A DNA stretch of 64,000 nucleotides from Pseudeuparius sepicola (Eukaryota > Arthropoda > Insecta > Coleoptera > Anthribidae). Positions 21,841 to 34,260 of the stretch are shown piece after piece; positions within the stretch are counted from its first letter, which is position 1, and each line of letters starts with the position of its first letter. The DNA is taken from assembly GCA_963920635.1 (NCBI GenBank), contig OY987298.1, forward strand, positions 119,960,035-120,024,034. Reading direction: 5' to 3'. The position numbers were made by a program, and so were the translations under genes. The notes beneath the pieces were generated by a model, which saw only the letters and a program-made list of their open reading frames with translations, was not told the origin of the DNA and did no database searches.

Positions 21841-22065
21841 TTCAAAATTACATGTCCTGGGTATCAACCATGGAAATAGAATGTGACAATAAATCTTTAT
21901 TTAAATTTTTTTCCAGTAGATATTTTTTTGTAATTGCTTACATATTATGTTTCGATCAATTACAACAAATTACTGGAAAAAAATTTAAATAAAAATTTAT
22001 TGTGATAACGCACAGACACATTTTATTTCGATGGTTGATAGGTACCCAGGAAATGTAATTTTGAA
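21841..22065. mobile_element. Hairpin (foldback) element in the array
   Basis: Arms of roughly 90 bp, starting TTCAAAATTACATGTCCTGG and ending CCAGGAAATGTAATTTTGAA, fold back on each other. It is absent from copy 1 of the array. A truncated copy starts at 22796 and another complete but altered one at about 24852. Confidence 0.8.
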
Positions 22066-22795
22066 GAAAAAAAATTGGAGAACCAGGAAAACAAAAACAA
22101 TTTGAAAATTAATTTAGCAGCTTTTCACAGAAATCAAACTTTCAAAAAATCCTTCTAAAAGAAAACAGAGAACCCCGTCTGAAAATGAAAACTGAATATT
22201 GTTTAACTTTATTGTGGTTCATTGCGGGTAAAAAGTCTTGTGAGGTGTATAAGTATAAGAAATAATAAGTACCTACCTACTTTACTGATCTGAGTGTTTT
22301 ATTTATTATTCATGCTCGAAAATATTTTTTCGTTTGACGAAACAATTTAAATATAATCAGTCACAAAATAGGCATGTTAATAAAAACTGGCCAACAGTAA
22401 TTAAAAGAAATCAAAAGACATGATGTTTTTAAAAAATCGTTGATTTTTATCAGCCCTGATTTTGCCAAGGGGATGCATAGGAAATTGTCACGATTTTCTA
22501 CTACTTTGTTACTGCGTCCGAATTAAACGTAATTCTACCGTGAAATGGAACTTTTCCTAAGTAAATCGACCAGCCGAATTGATCTAGAATAGTCCCGAAG
22601 GCATAGCGCCCACCGGTTTGGAGCAAATAATTTTTTTGACATTTCGAAACCTCCATTTTGGAGGTTTTGGACAGTTTTGGACATTGAATACGAAATTCTC
22701 GGAAACGACTGGACGAAATCGAATTTAACCTTTATTTCCGACATCTACGGGTCGAACTACGTCGGAAAGACCTATTTTCGGGGCAGGTTAATATT

Positions 22796-22999
22796 ATCAA
22801 CCATCGAAATGGAATGTGACAATAAATCTTTATTTAAATTTTTTTCCAGTAGATATTTTTTTGTAATTGCTTACATATTATGTTTCGACCAATTACAACA
22901 AATTACTGGAAAAAAATTTAAATAAAAATTTATTGTGATAACGCAGAGTCACATTTTATTTCGATGGTTGATAGGTACCCAGGAAATGTAATTTTGAAG
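22796..22999. mobile_element. Truncated second copy of the hairpin element, at a duplication breakpoint
   Basis: It matches 21866-22065 but lacks the first ~25 bp of the left arm. The missing end coincides exactly with the break that starts array copy 3. Confidence 0.8.
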
Positions 23000-24489
23000 A
23001 AAAAAAATTGGAGAACCAGGAAAACAAAAACAATTTGAAAATTAATTTAGCAGCTTTTCACAGAAATTAAACTTTCAAAAAATCCTTCTAAAAGAAAACA
23101 GAGAACCCCATCTGAAAATGAAAACTGAATATTGTTTAACTTTATTGTGGTTCATTGCGGGTAAAAGTCTTGTGAGGTGTATAAGTATAAGAAATAAGAA
23201 GTACCTACTTTAATGGTCTGAGTATTTATTTATTATTCAAGCTCGAAAATATTTTTTCGTTTGACGAAACAATATATAATCAGTTACAAAATATGCATGT
23301 TAATAAAAACTGGCCAACAGTAATTAAAAGAAATCAAGAGACATGATGTTTTTAAAAAATCGTTGATTTTTATCAGCCCTGATTTTGCCAAGGGGATGCA
23401 TAGGAAATTGTCACGATTTTCTACTACTTTGTTGCTGCGTCCGAATTAAACGTAATTCTACCGTTAAATGGAACTTTTCCTAAGTAAATCGACCAGCCGA
23501 ATCGATCTAGAATAGTCCCGAAGGCATAGCGCTCACCGGTTTCGGGCAAATAATTTTTTTGACATTTCGAAACCTCCATTTTGGAGGCTTTGGACAGTTT
23601 TGGACATTGAATACGAAATTCTCGGAAACGACTGGACGAAATCGAATTTAACCTTTATTTCCGACATCTACGGGTCGAACTACGTCGGAACGACCTATTT
23701 TCGGGGCAGGTTAATATTTGCGGAAATTCACGAAAGTGCGCTGGCCGAGCATTTACAAATTTTTTAGAGGAATTTGGAGGCCGGATCCGTGTTCTGCGGG
23801 TCAATTTACGTCGGATAGGCTGGTTTTGGAGTCGTCCCGAGCCCGTTTAAAAAGTTGCCATTTTAGGTTTTTTAGGCGATTTTCGGAAAAGTGCGCTGGC
23901 CGGGCATTTAGAAGCCTCCAAGATCAATTCCGGATTTTCGGTTTCTACGGGCCAAACTGCGTCGGATAGGCCCGTTTCCGGCCAAATTTATTTTTTTTTG
24001 CGAAATGGTCAAATTTCAGTGAACAAAGGGGTTGAGCCCCCCGAAAATCTCGGAGGAATATTCGCTACGCTCGTAGTTAATTTTTCGGGTGTCTGATTTC
24101 ACCCTTACTTATACATCTCGAGCCGCTGCGTCGATTGGCGCAAGGTAGGATGTTGTAGCTCTAACTGTTTCGGCGCAAATGGCCTTCAAATTCAGATCGA
24201 AAGTGAAAACTCGAAGTTCGGTTTTTTAGTTGTATCTCCGGATCGGCTGCGGACTGGCTGGAGGCTATCTCCCGCCCATCCAGCTACCCCTTAAAGCCGT
24301 AGGTTTTCCGCGCCCTAGGTAATTACGTATTCAGATGCCGATAGATCGATTTTTGGTCATTTTGATTTTGCCCAAGGTGCAGATGTTTTAAATCAGTTGT
24401 TTAAAATCGTAATTAAAATCGCGATTTTAATCAAGGCGATTTTTTAAATAAAATCACTATTAAAATCAGGGTACTTAGAAATATAGGTA

Positions 24490-24734
24490 CTCCTGGACAA
24501 AATTAACGCACCAACATAGGTACAATATTTCAAATCATATTTTACATTATTTTTGTGTCTACCAAGAATATAAATAGTAGGCTTGGGACATTTACTACTG
24601 TTTAACTAATTAAATAATGCTATTTGTTGCCTTTCATATAGTTTCCATTGATTCATCTTTCCATTAATTTTTATTTTAAAAAAATGCAATTTTTGTGGGG
24701 TTTCTTATGTTGGTGCGTTAATGTTGTCCAGGAG
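24490..24734. mobile_element. Second copy of the 245-bp TIR element
   Basis: It matches 21478-21722 with few differences, in the equivalent place within array copy 4. Confidence 0.85.
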
Positions 24735-24851
24735 TTTATATTTATTCATAGAAAGAAAACCTTAAAATTTAAAATCGTTTTGGATAAAAAACAAAACTGA
24801 CAAATTTTTATATTAATATTTATTATAATACTTGAAAAGGATTTTTTCTTT

Positions 24852-25150
24852 TTCAAAATTACATGTCCTGGTTATCAACCATCGAAATAAAATGTGACTG
24901 TGTGTTATCACAATAAATCTGTATTTAAATTTTTTTCCAGTAGATATTTTTTTGTATAATTGCTTACATATTATGTTTCGATCAATTACAACAAAAAAAA
25001 AGTTTTATTTAATTTTTTGTCAGTAATTTGTTGTAATTGCTTATACGTATTAGGTTTCGATCAATTACAACAAATTACTGGAAAAAAATTTAAATAAAAA
25101 TTTATTGTGATAACGCACAGTCTAATTTTATTTAGATGGATATAGGTTCC
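24852..25150. mobile_element. Third copy of the hairpin element, with extra internal duplication
   Basis: The left arm starts TTCAAAATTACATGTCCTGG. An internal AATTACAACAAA-type segment is duplicated, and the right arm is degraded after GATAACGCACAG. Confidence 0.65.
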
Positions 25151-26138
25151 CACTCGGACCAGTGGCTGTTGAAGTTGAAATAGCTTTAAGGTTAAAAAAA
25201 CCTACTATTTTTAAATGATTTTTAATAAAAAACTGAACAAGTTAAAGTAGAACAAGTTTAACTTTAAAAATATTAAATTAATTATTATAAGCTGAATATT
25301 CCTTCTCGCATTTTTTATATCTATCCCTTTTCTACTTATTTGATTTCTCATTATTATGGATATATTCATACACATTCTTCGCCTGGCCTGTCTACACCTT
25401 TAGAAATGCCAGTAGGTAATATGGTAAAAGATTTCTTGGCGCCACTTGCCTAACTGAACCTTTCATAAAAATAATAAATAAATCTTCAAATAAAAATTAT
25501 TACTAATCTGTTCATAAAAGAATCCCCTAGTCTCCTAATCCATGGCTCACTCAGCCATGCACCACCGTTCTCCGTTTACTGTTGTCCAGTGTTGCCAGTT
25601 ATGTTTTATTTTATTTGAAAGCATATTCTGATGATAAAACTCGGTACTGCACTGGTCCAAAAAATTATGTTTTGTTGGCAGTGTTCGGGCGGGTTTCCAT
25701 GCTCTACGGGAAAACCAGTTTAATAAATTATTACACTCACTGATGCTCGGAGAGCTCGTTCTAGTGGTGCTGCAAAACCATATAAAATGGTGATATTTCG
25801 GGGGGGGGGGGTGAACCCCCAAAATCCCCCCTCAGATACGGTCCTGGATGAACTAATGAACTTTGAATACGGAAAATGAACACGCCTCTTTGGAAAGTTT
25901 GATTAAACGGTTATTGCTAATAGAAATCTGAGTAAAGGAAATAATTATTAGTTAGCAAAATTAATCTCGATAATAAAAGAAATCCGTAATTTAAAAGAAA
26001 TGTAAAGGATAGGTATTCTGGATGTAACATGTACATACAGAACAAAGAGTGATATTCATAAGGTTTGAAACAAATGGGAATAATTTTATTATTTTATTAC
26101 AGACATTTTTTTGAAAATTTGATTTCGATCTATGTTGT
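25151..26138. other. No gene; includes a G-tract hAT-like end at ~25795-25846
   Basis: Most of this is AT-rich with no recognised frame. A block at ~25355-25420 (ATTATGGATATATTC, TTCGCC) resembles 32073-32115. At 25795-25846, TTTCG, a G-tract, then TGAACCCCC resembles the inner right end of the hAT family at 3315-3350, but it finishes CAGATACGGTCCTG instead, so it may be the end of a related hAT. No partner end was found. Confidence 0.4.
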
Positions 26139-26142
26139 TATA

Positions 26143-27657
26143 CACTGTGTCGAGGATAAAAATGAACAGCATGGGGATACCTATTTTGCAAACGGTGAGA
26201 GACAGAGCAACGGTTAAATGAGGAACAAGTTGCGCAATTTTGAGGTCAATAAAATGGCACAAACAGATTTTTAATAGCTTTTTCGTTTTTGAGTTATTTT
26301 GAAAAAAGCAAAATTTTGCGTTTTCGTTTTTATTTTTTTCTGAAGTTGTTATCACAGAGAGAAAAAGAAGAACACTTTCTTATGGCACTTTTTAATGGGC
26401 TTTAAGATGGCGTTTTACATTTGTTCTACAACGTTTCGTTTTTGAGAAACCATCTTCAACTTTATTTTTTTAAATAAGGACCTCGATTTTTTTTGCATAT
26501 TTTGAAAGCAGTTTTTAATGCAAATGCCATGATGTATGACACAAAATGTTTTTAAAATGTTTTGACAAATCCCTTTTTTTTCTATTAATTTTTTTCTAAT
26601 GCGGCCCTGTATTTAATAATAAGAAATTGTCAACAATTTAACTTACAACTTATCTTTCAATTGGAAAACTAAAAAAAGGACGGCAAAGACTAATTACAGT
26701 CACATACGGTAATAAAAAATTAATAAAAATCCTCCACCTAGAAGGCTTTGAAACAACGAAACCAACCCCTTGTCATTTGTCATAACTCCCACTGTATCAT
26801 TTAGTTAACAATTTGTATCACTAGAAATGGAGGATGTTTTTTCAAATGAGGACAAATTTAACATGTCAGCATGTTATATCTTGTGTCACAGAAATAGTGT
26901 AGAGGCCGAACGAATGTATTGTTGCAATTAATAAATTTCAAAAGTTATTGGTTTCGTTGGCTTAAAGCTTTCTTCTCACAATTAGAAAACGCGAAGAATT
27001 TACTCCAAAACACAACGCGACACTGTTTGCTGTACAACAACAGAGGAAAACACTTACCAGACAGGGCCGTATTTAAAAATATTAAGTTTTCGAAGTCAAA
27101 ATAAACCGTAAGTTAAATTTTTGTCAATACTGATTAATATTTAGACTTCTTATTTTTAAATACCGGGCCGCAATATTTAAAAAATGAATTGAAAAAAGGA
27201 ATTTTCAGCATAATTGTCTCAAAATATTTTAAAAATATTTCGTGTCATACATCATGGTATTTGGAATGAAAAGTACTGTCCAAATCTGCAAAAAAAACGG
27301 GTCCGTATTTAAAAAAATAAAATTGAAGATAATTTCTCAAAAACGAAACGTTGTAGAACAAATCTAAAAACGCCACCTTAAAGCCCGTTAAAAGGTGCCA
27401 TAAGAAAGTGCTTTTCTTTTTTGTTCTATCTGCGATAACAACTTCAAACAACTTCAGAAAAAAATAAAATCGAAAACGCAAAATTTTTTTTTTCAAAATA
27501 ACTCAAAAACAAAAAAAGACATTAGAAATCTGTTTGTGCCATTTTATTGACCTCAAAAATTCGCATATTTTTCCCCGTTTTTTTAACCGTTGCCGTATCT
27601 CTCACCGTTTACAATATAGGTATCCCCATGCTGTTCATTCTTATCCGGGACACAGTG
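26143..27657 (+). mobile_element. Long-inverted-repeat mariner derivative with CACTGTG ends
   Basis: Ends CACTGTGTCGAGGATAA and TTATCCGGGACACAGTG, with TATA outside both (26139-26142, 27658-27661). Arms of about 540 bp pair as inverted repeats (for example ATGAACAGCATGGGGATACC at 26161 against its complement near 27622). The spacer holds the beginning of a mariner-type transposase. Confidence 0.9.
26827..26928 (+). pseudogene. N-terminal stub of a DUF4817-type mariner transposase
   Basis: The frame starting at ATG 26827 reads MEDVFSNEDKFNMSACYILC and then RNSVEAERMY before two stop codons. That is the first helix-turn-helix of this transposase family (charged start, then a GNS/RNS-EAxRxY motif). 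Nothing of the catalytic domain follows. Confidence 0.75.
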
Positions 27658-27661
27658 TATA

Positions 27662-28747
27662 ATATGTTGCATATTTTGGGTGCATTATTACGCCAAAAGA
27701 GAGTCGTGACGTCACAACCCATGTCTGTCAAATTTGACATTTAAAATAGCGGAAAAAGTTATTACCTAAGAAAATATGTGTACTATTGTGCCTTTATGCT
27801 AATTTTCAGAAAAATATCCGCATATTCGCGTTATTTCTCTTCAAATCGGTAGTCCCTATTTTTTTCCTGCAAATAACCTATAATTTACTGGCTGTTCCCT
27901 TAATACTCATAACGATACATTTCAACTAACAGTTAAGGAAAAATAAAATATTTAAAATGTAACAATATTTTTCCCCTTTTGGTGCAAAGATTATGAATAG
28001 CACTTTATATTATGCATTATACATTATACCTACATATTGAGCGTATATCCTACAGCTAGAGTTTTTTTTTATGCCAGGGTCGAAGACTTCCCGATTTTTT
28101 GTGAAAGTCCTCGTCGCGAAAAAGAGCCGACTAAAAGGAAACTTGAATTTAAGATAGTGTGTTTGCAAAGGGAAATACTTCCAGAGAGGAGGGTGTTACA
28201 GGAGTGAGGCAAAAACCGCCCCCTCCGAGATGTCAGCACTTGGGCAGACAAAGAAATATTAGGTCAGGCAAATAACATATACACTAAGGGCCGTAAGTCA
28301 CGGATTTAATCCATACATTTATAATATTTGGACAGACAGTTCCCCGTCATCATGAATACTAAAGTTCTTTATAATGTTTCTTAGCACGCATCCGAAAAGT
28401 ATATCTTCGTTTTTCATATCTGCGCTGAAACGTGGTTTATGAACAGTTTTGCATTTTTTCGTTTTGATATAAAAAAATAACTGTATCCCTCAACGAAACC
28501 AACATATTTATTCCTAAAATTATCTTTTACCTAAGGCTAAACAGTAAACTAAGTATTTCTTTAAATTTGTATCCTTGATGAAAAACGCAAAGCCGTAAAT
28601 ATCTAATATCGATCAATGTTGAATCTAACAAAGCCCGGCATTATTCCAGGACTACAACAATAATTATCCTTATAAGAAATATGTGCATAATTACTTTCTA
28701 TAATTATTAAAATAAAAGTTGTTTAATAAAAATGTTCTTTCTTTCTT
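27662..28747. other. Spacer, no gene recognised; GC-balanced patch 28060-28260
   Basis: AT-rich outside 28060-28260. The patch is single-copy in this window and holds only short, unconvincing frames. Confidence 0.4.
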
Positions 28748-29954
28748 TAGATATTCCAACTTTAAAACTGTACAAATCAGTAAAGTCTTCATTTTTGGAG
28801 ACAATCGCTTAAACTTTTTTTTGTTTGAAAGGCCTTCCTGTCACTTTCAAAATGCAAATCCAGGGCCGGCTGCGATTTTTTTATACCCCCGATTTTCACG
28901 AAAACCATTTAACGATTTTTAACTAAAATCTGACCCCACAGCGTTAATGAGTACACCCCAAAACGCCCATATACCAAATTTGAATAAAAAATAGACAGGG
29001 AGTTCCATTCTGTAGGGTCTCAAAGTTGAGCTAAATAGAAATTTTAAAGGCATCTGCCAAGTTAAGTGTGCCATGGAATCCCCTCAAAACAGTTGAATGG
29101 TCAATAGGACCACTCAAGGTGTTGGTGTGCAAAGGTCCAATACAAAGTATACAGAATGTTCTTATCTGTGCCGTCTCAAATTACTGAATTTTTTGAACTT
29201 TATACGGGTCAAAAATCGTGTATATCAAAACCGCTCTACACACTATAAACGAACTAAATCTAAAAAATACAGAAGCCTGCCAGTCATTAAGTCCATATCA
29301 GTTAAGGTGGCTGGTGTGCCACAATAGGAAACGCACAGAAAATTTATCATCTTAGACAGTGACTTTGTTGAGAAAGGTCCAATAATTTAAATTGTTTTTA
29401 TTTGTTGGTTGGCACTTTGTAAAGAAATAAATTACTTTTGTGTTTATTAATATTTTTTCAATAATTCCAGAGCACTCCTGACCAGTATAGAATGTAATAA
29501 AAATTCAGAATTTTGAGATGGCTCAGAGAAAAATACCCTGTATATTTTTGTAGCAAATCTTTTCACACCAACATTTTGAGTGGTCCTGTTGACCATTCAA
29601 CTGTTTTGAAGGGATTCCATGGCACATTTAACTCGCCAGATGTCTTTAAAATAATTCCTATTTTGCTCAAATTTGACACACTACAGAATGGAACTCCCTG
29701 TATATTTTTTGTTTAAATTTGGTATATGGGGTATCATTAACGCTGTGGGGTCAGATTTTAGTTAAAAATCGTTAAATGGTTTTCGTGAAAATCGGATGTA
29801 CAAAAAAAATTGCGCCCTGGATTTGCATTTTGAAAATGGCAGGAAGGTTAAAAGAAGCGGTTTTTGAAGGCCTTTCGAACAAAAAAAGTGTAGGCGATTA
29901 TCTCCAAAAATGAAGATTTTACGGATTTGCACAGTTTTAAAGTTCGACGCCCTG
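28748..29954. mobile_element. Long-inverted-repeat element with one degraded end
   Basis: The right end is TTCGACGCCCTG followed by TATA. Arms match from 28758 (AACTTTAAAACTG) against the complement ending near 29945, through GATTTGCATTTTGAAAATGG-type blocks, to about 29130/29560. The left outermost ~10 bp have diverged. I could not recognise transposase codons in the spacer (29130-29560). Confidence 0.8.
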
Positions 29955-29958
29955 TATA

Positions 29959-30414
29959 CAGGTTGTTTAAATTAGTACTTAATTTTCGTAATTTTGTAAA
30001 TGTCTGCTAAAGCCAAAGAGCTACATTAATGAAATGTGGTAAACTTTATTTTCTCCTAATACTTGATTGATAACTATTTTCATTATTTCTACTTATGCAG
30101 TGGTGTAATATTATAGTATATTACATAGCGAGAGTTGTAAACAGCTTATTACGTATGAGTGGTACAGTTGCGCACGAGCCGCGCAGCGGCGAATGCTGTG
30201 ATTCCACGAGTATGTAATACTAATAAGCTTACAACTCGAGTTTTGTATTATAATTTTTCTTCGACGAAAGAAAAACTATTATAATACATAAACTATACTT
30301 CTGATTATCTGTCAGGCAACAATTAGTATGTTGGTTAGTTGCTATGGTGACGCGGATGCCGCGTTAACAATAAGGCACCCGTGATAATTGCGTTTTAATT
30401 AAGAATAGATACGT
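29959..30414. repeat. AT-rich region with a ~130-bp palindrome (30105-30300)
   Basis: GAGTTGTAAACAGCTTATTACG near 30132 pairs with CTAATAAGCTTACAACTC near 30212, and TATAATAC-rich ends extend the fold. Probably a small foldback element; ends not resolved. Confidence 0.5.
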
Positions 30415-31059
30415 TTTTTTTTCTACGGCCATTTAGTAATAATTTGTCCTTTATATGGGTTCTTTTAAAAAAGTAGTAATACTTATTACTCCTCCCGCGA
30501 GTAATGACCCGTAAGTAATGGCCATTACTCACGGGCTATGGACCAATCAAATTAAGTAAATCACATTGAAATCACAACAATCACATATGCATTGATTGAC
30601 AGCGAAACTTCCATAATAAATTAGTTGAAGTTGTCAACTCTTTCCTGTTTAACATGAGTTCTAGTGACGAAGACACCAAAATAAGCACTCCTCCTGAAAT
30701 ACAAAATGCAGCGAAAGAAGCTTCACTTAAGTAATTTGTTACCCGAAAAATCGAGGAAAAAATACGAATTGGTATATCTATAAACAGTTCATGGAATAGA
30801 GAAGCAAAAAAACACACACAATAATTTTCCGAAAGTGTTCTTCTTGTATACTTCGAAGAATTGTTGAAAAAATACAAAGCATCGTCCTTATGGTTGCATT
30901 ATTCAACATGTATTCAATGTGTACAATTATTATTACCCTAAATCATCACATATCATCGAAAATCTAAGATAGAGACGTAATCTTGATATGTGTGATCCAT
31001 ATACCTATTGTACTTATACGTAAACAAACTTTATTCGCTGTTATGGCCGTAGAAAAAAT
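30415..31059 (+). mobile_element. TIR-flanked block with a recombinase fragment
   Basis: TTTTTTCTACGGCC at about 30417 and GGCCGTAGAAAAAA at 31045-31058 are inverted. The inside has several TAATGGCCATTACTC-like palindromes and the decayed gene fragment at 30654-30925. The target duplication is unclear. Confidence 0.55.
30654..30925 (+). pseudogene. Decayed N-terminus of a Crypton-like tyrosine recombinase
   Basis: From ATG 30654 the frame reads MSSSDEDTKISTPPEIQNAA. After small frame changes the sequence continues LLPEKSRKKYELVY, then FSESVLLVYFEELLKKY and SSLWLHYS. This order matches the N-terminal SAM-like domain of insect Crypton-type tyrosine recombinase proteins as I know them (an LLPxKSxxKYxxxYxxF motif followed by SENVLLxYFxEL and SSLWxxYS). 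At least two frameshifts and stops are present, and the catalytic domain is absent. Family assignment is from motif memory, not a search. Confidence 0.65.
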
Positions 31060-33149
31060 ATAGTATTTAACTCGTAAGCAATGGTTATTACTCACTTCAA
31101 TAAATTACAACACTCTCTAACGCTCGTGTTGCAAACTTTATTTTCGTGAGTAATAACCATCATTACTTACTCGTTGAATAATATACTATTATTACGTGTC
31201 AGTCATTACGTGTCAGTCATTACGTGTCATTCATTACGTATCAGTGTTCGTAACAATGAACTTACTTATAACCTAAACCGTCACTTAGTAGGTATGTTAC
31301 TAGCATAGGAGTAGAAAAATAATATTTTATTAATAATTAATAATTTTTATTTAGTAATATTTTCAAATGTACACGGCACTGAAAATTTATATTTTTGATT
31401 ATATTTCATTTCTATTCAGGTACAATGAAGAAAAAGTAATATTGAGTAATTATTGTTTTCTTGAAAAATCAATCGTTTCTACTTTCAACCTGCAAATTGG
31501 TAAAAATTACAACAGCATCAAAGCGTGCCAAATTCGATTTATTTTATTTTAATCAATTTAGGAAATATAAAAAAATGCGAAAAATAAATAGTTGACAAAA
31601 GAGAGTTTCCGATATTACTATTGTCTATTGATTACGTATATTCGGTAGTTCTAAAAGTGTCATTCGACGAACAGCGTGTAAAAATATATCCATAATAATA
31701 AATCAAGTAAGTAGAAAAGGGAGAGGTCGAAATGCGACGTTGATACTACTTGATAGCAATAAAACCAGCAACCAAGGTAGGGAGAGGCACGAGCAAATAG
31801 CAAATGGGTTGTGATTATAATAATATATTATAATCAGGGAATAAAGTAGTGGAATGTGGTGGGGGTGAAGTACGCGAAAATTGAATAGTAGAGGCGGCGC
31901 CACGTCTCCCCTGAGGGATTCCCCACCTAATCGATTATTAGCAAGGACTTACTTGCGGTTAGTGCCCGTCCACCGCGATGGGTTGAACCGCTTCGATAGC
32001 GTTATGAAGTAGTGGCAACGTCACCTTCATACCCATCTCCCTTGCTCCCTTATGCTTATTCGATTTCGTATTATGGATATATTCTTATACAAACTCTTCG
32101 CCAGACGACACCTTTAGCACTGCCAGATCAGTGTAGACGTTTTATCTACTGATAAAAGTGGGACCAGTGTATATAACCTTGGTGACTGTAAGTCTTTGCT
32201 TATGCACATCTAAGGCGCTATTTTTTAGTAAAAGAAACACGAATTTCCTGTAACCTATTAATTTTTTTAAAAAACACGATGACATGCAAAAGTTTCTCTA
32301 CCTGCTTCTCTTTTTGTTTTTATTAATTTTTTCTTAATAAAAATTTATACAGGGGTCTCATTAATAATTGATTTGACCAAATACCTATACCGTGTCCGAA
32401 TGTTGCTTGTTTGTAATCTACGGGGAGATGAAAAATATTTTCGGTTTTTCACAATATTTTCGGAACGGGCTAAAAATTTACACACTGGGGGTTCTTATGA
32501 TATTAATTTAGAACTAGCCTCTAGAGCGCACAAGTTGCGTCGTGCTCTTGGCATAAATTAATATATATATTTTTTAATTAAAAATGAATACAGTAGTACC
32601 TAATCCAATTTTAAGGAAAAAATATGTACTTACCCGCCGAAAATCGAGAAACCTATTCGTTTCACCAGAAAATGCGATTTTACCCGTTCGCGCGTTCAAA
32701 ATAATAATATACATATATCTATAGCTCTGTATTATTTAAAATCACCTACGTTGACACATTTCGTTCGACGCCCTGTAGTTTAGAAACGAGCAATATTCGA
32801 ACAACAAGTCGACTTATTTTGAAGTCAACTATATCTCCCATTAACGTATATCCCAGTATAATAGAGTAAAAGGTTTCAATTCATGATTTTTTCAAAATTG
32901 TTTTGAAGCTGGGTCTGTACCTAAACCTAAAATAAATACGTTTACAAAAAACCGTTAAATTAAAATCAGCGCTCTTCCTAAGATTTCGCAACATCGAGAG
33001 TCAGCCATCTCCAAAATCAACGGCACATTTTAGACATAGGTTTAAATTTTGTTATCAATAATTCTAAAATAGATGAATCTAGATTATTAGTACTGTTTTT
33101 TTTTATATCAAAACCAAAGCAATTACCTATCTATCTGCACTAACTCCCG
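31060..33149. other. No gene recognised; minisatellite at 31191-31246 and a GC-balanced patch at ~31860-32040
   Basis: Apart from the 14-bp repeat, this is AT-rich spacer. A solo mariner-type terminus (TCGACGCCCTGTA) lies near 32766. Confidence 0.4.
31191..31246 (+). repeat. 14-bp minisatellite, four copies
   Basis: ATTACGTGTCAGTC repeats at 31191, 31205, 31219 and 31233 with small changes in the last two copies. Confidence 0.95.
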
Positions 33150-34260
33150 GTTTAACTGGGCCATCTAGTAATGAAATAAAAAGCCCACTAACAAAAATAT
33201 TCAACTTATGCATTGAAAAATAAATATTTCCCGGATCTCTGAACTGCTCAGTAGGAACACCTGTCTATAAGAGTAATAGCAAATCGGATGCGAATATTTA
33301 TCGTCCCATTTCGGTAATCAATAACTTATTGGGTAAATTGCTTGAAATGGTCTTAAAACTGAGAATAACAAGACATCTCAATCACAATAATATACTGTCA
33401 AAGTTTCAATTTGGATTCCAAACAAATTTGGGCACTGAGGATGCCATCTATGAAGTGACAAACGCCATCTATGATGCTCTAAATATAGAAATAAGAAGTA
33501 TATTGCCATATTTCTTGACTTAGCTAAAGCTTTTAATACCAAATGACATGACATGCTGATCGATCGGCTATATAATTACGGTATACGGGATTACGGGGCG
33601 TACCAAATAAACTATTAAAAAGTTATCTTTATGCAAGGAGACAGTGTGTTAAGGTTGGAAATGTAAAAAGTCGATTTGGATGAGTCAATAGTTATGGTGT
33701 CCCACAAGGAACGGTGCTTGGGCCGATGCTTTTCTTATTATATATAAATGAACTTCTCTTTATGAGTGGTGTAAACGGAAAATTGATCTCATATGCTGAT
33801 GACACGGTCTAGATAGTAGAGGGCGACAAATGGGAAGAGGTCAGAGACACAGCTGGAAAGGAAATCTCCAAAGTATGTCAGTGTTAAAACAAATTTTGCT
33901 TACACTTCATATTTCGAAAACCAAATACATGAGTTACAGATTTTACGATAGCCACTATATCAGAATATAAAACTGCATTCGTACCAATGTCTTTTAGATC
34001 AAGAAACAAATTGTAATTGTGCTGATTCGCTTTTGCCAGTAAATAATATCAAATATCTGAACTGAATTCTAAGATTCGAAAGCTAATTTGGAAATTTTAC
34101 CAGATACCTACGCGATACATTTTCATTGCATACATTGAAAATGAAATACACTGCAGTAGCTGAGTCAGTTCTGAGATACCGAATATCAATGTGGGGTGGC
34201 ACTTACTCGACAGGTCTTGAAGTTGAAATATAGACATGTTGTATGTTAAACCAACATTAA
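33150..34260 (+). pseudogene. Non-LTR (LINE) reverse transcriptase remnant
   Basis: Translated pieces in several frames follow RT order: YRPISVINNLLGKLLEMVL (motif 1 region, ~33300), LSKFQFGFQTNLGTEDAI, FLDLAKAFNT (first catalytic region, ~33510), [14 protein letters not shown] (~33695) and LISYADDTV (catalytic YADD, ~33783), then RYRISMWGG (~34176). This pattern is typical of Jockey/CR1-group LINEs. Stops and frameshifts occur every 100-200 bp, so it is long dead. No poly-A tail or endonuclease domain was seen. Confidence 0.88.

Larger units (their letters stand above)
19620..25150 (+). repeat. Large unequal tandem duplication array (four unequal copies)
   Basis: The landmark TAGGATGTTGTAGCTCTAA begins copies at about 19655, 21126 and 24149. 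A partial copy starts at 22796, where a break joins GGCAGGTTAATATT to the middle of a unit. Units share blocks such as GTGCGCTGGCCGGGCATTTA (20739, 20893, 23899), and end near TCGGAGGAATATTCGCTACG (21056, 24050). Copies have diverged by substitutions and by insertions present only in later copies. Two similar forward frames (20739-21041, 23718-23969) lie in matching positions but show no family resemblance, so they are not called as genes. Confidence 0.88.

Noticed and set aside
20739..23969. Similar 100- and 83-codon forward frames in the duplication array
   Set aside because: They sit at equivalent positions of duplicated non-coding units and contain internal repeat sequence (GTGCGCTGGCCGGGCATTTA twice in one frame); no family resemblance.
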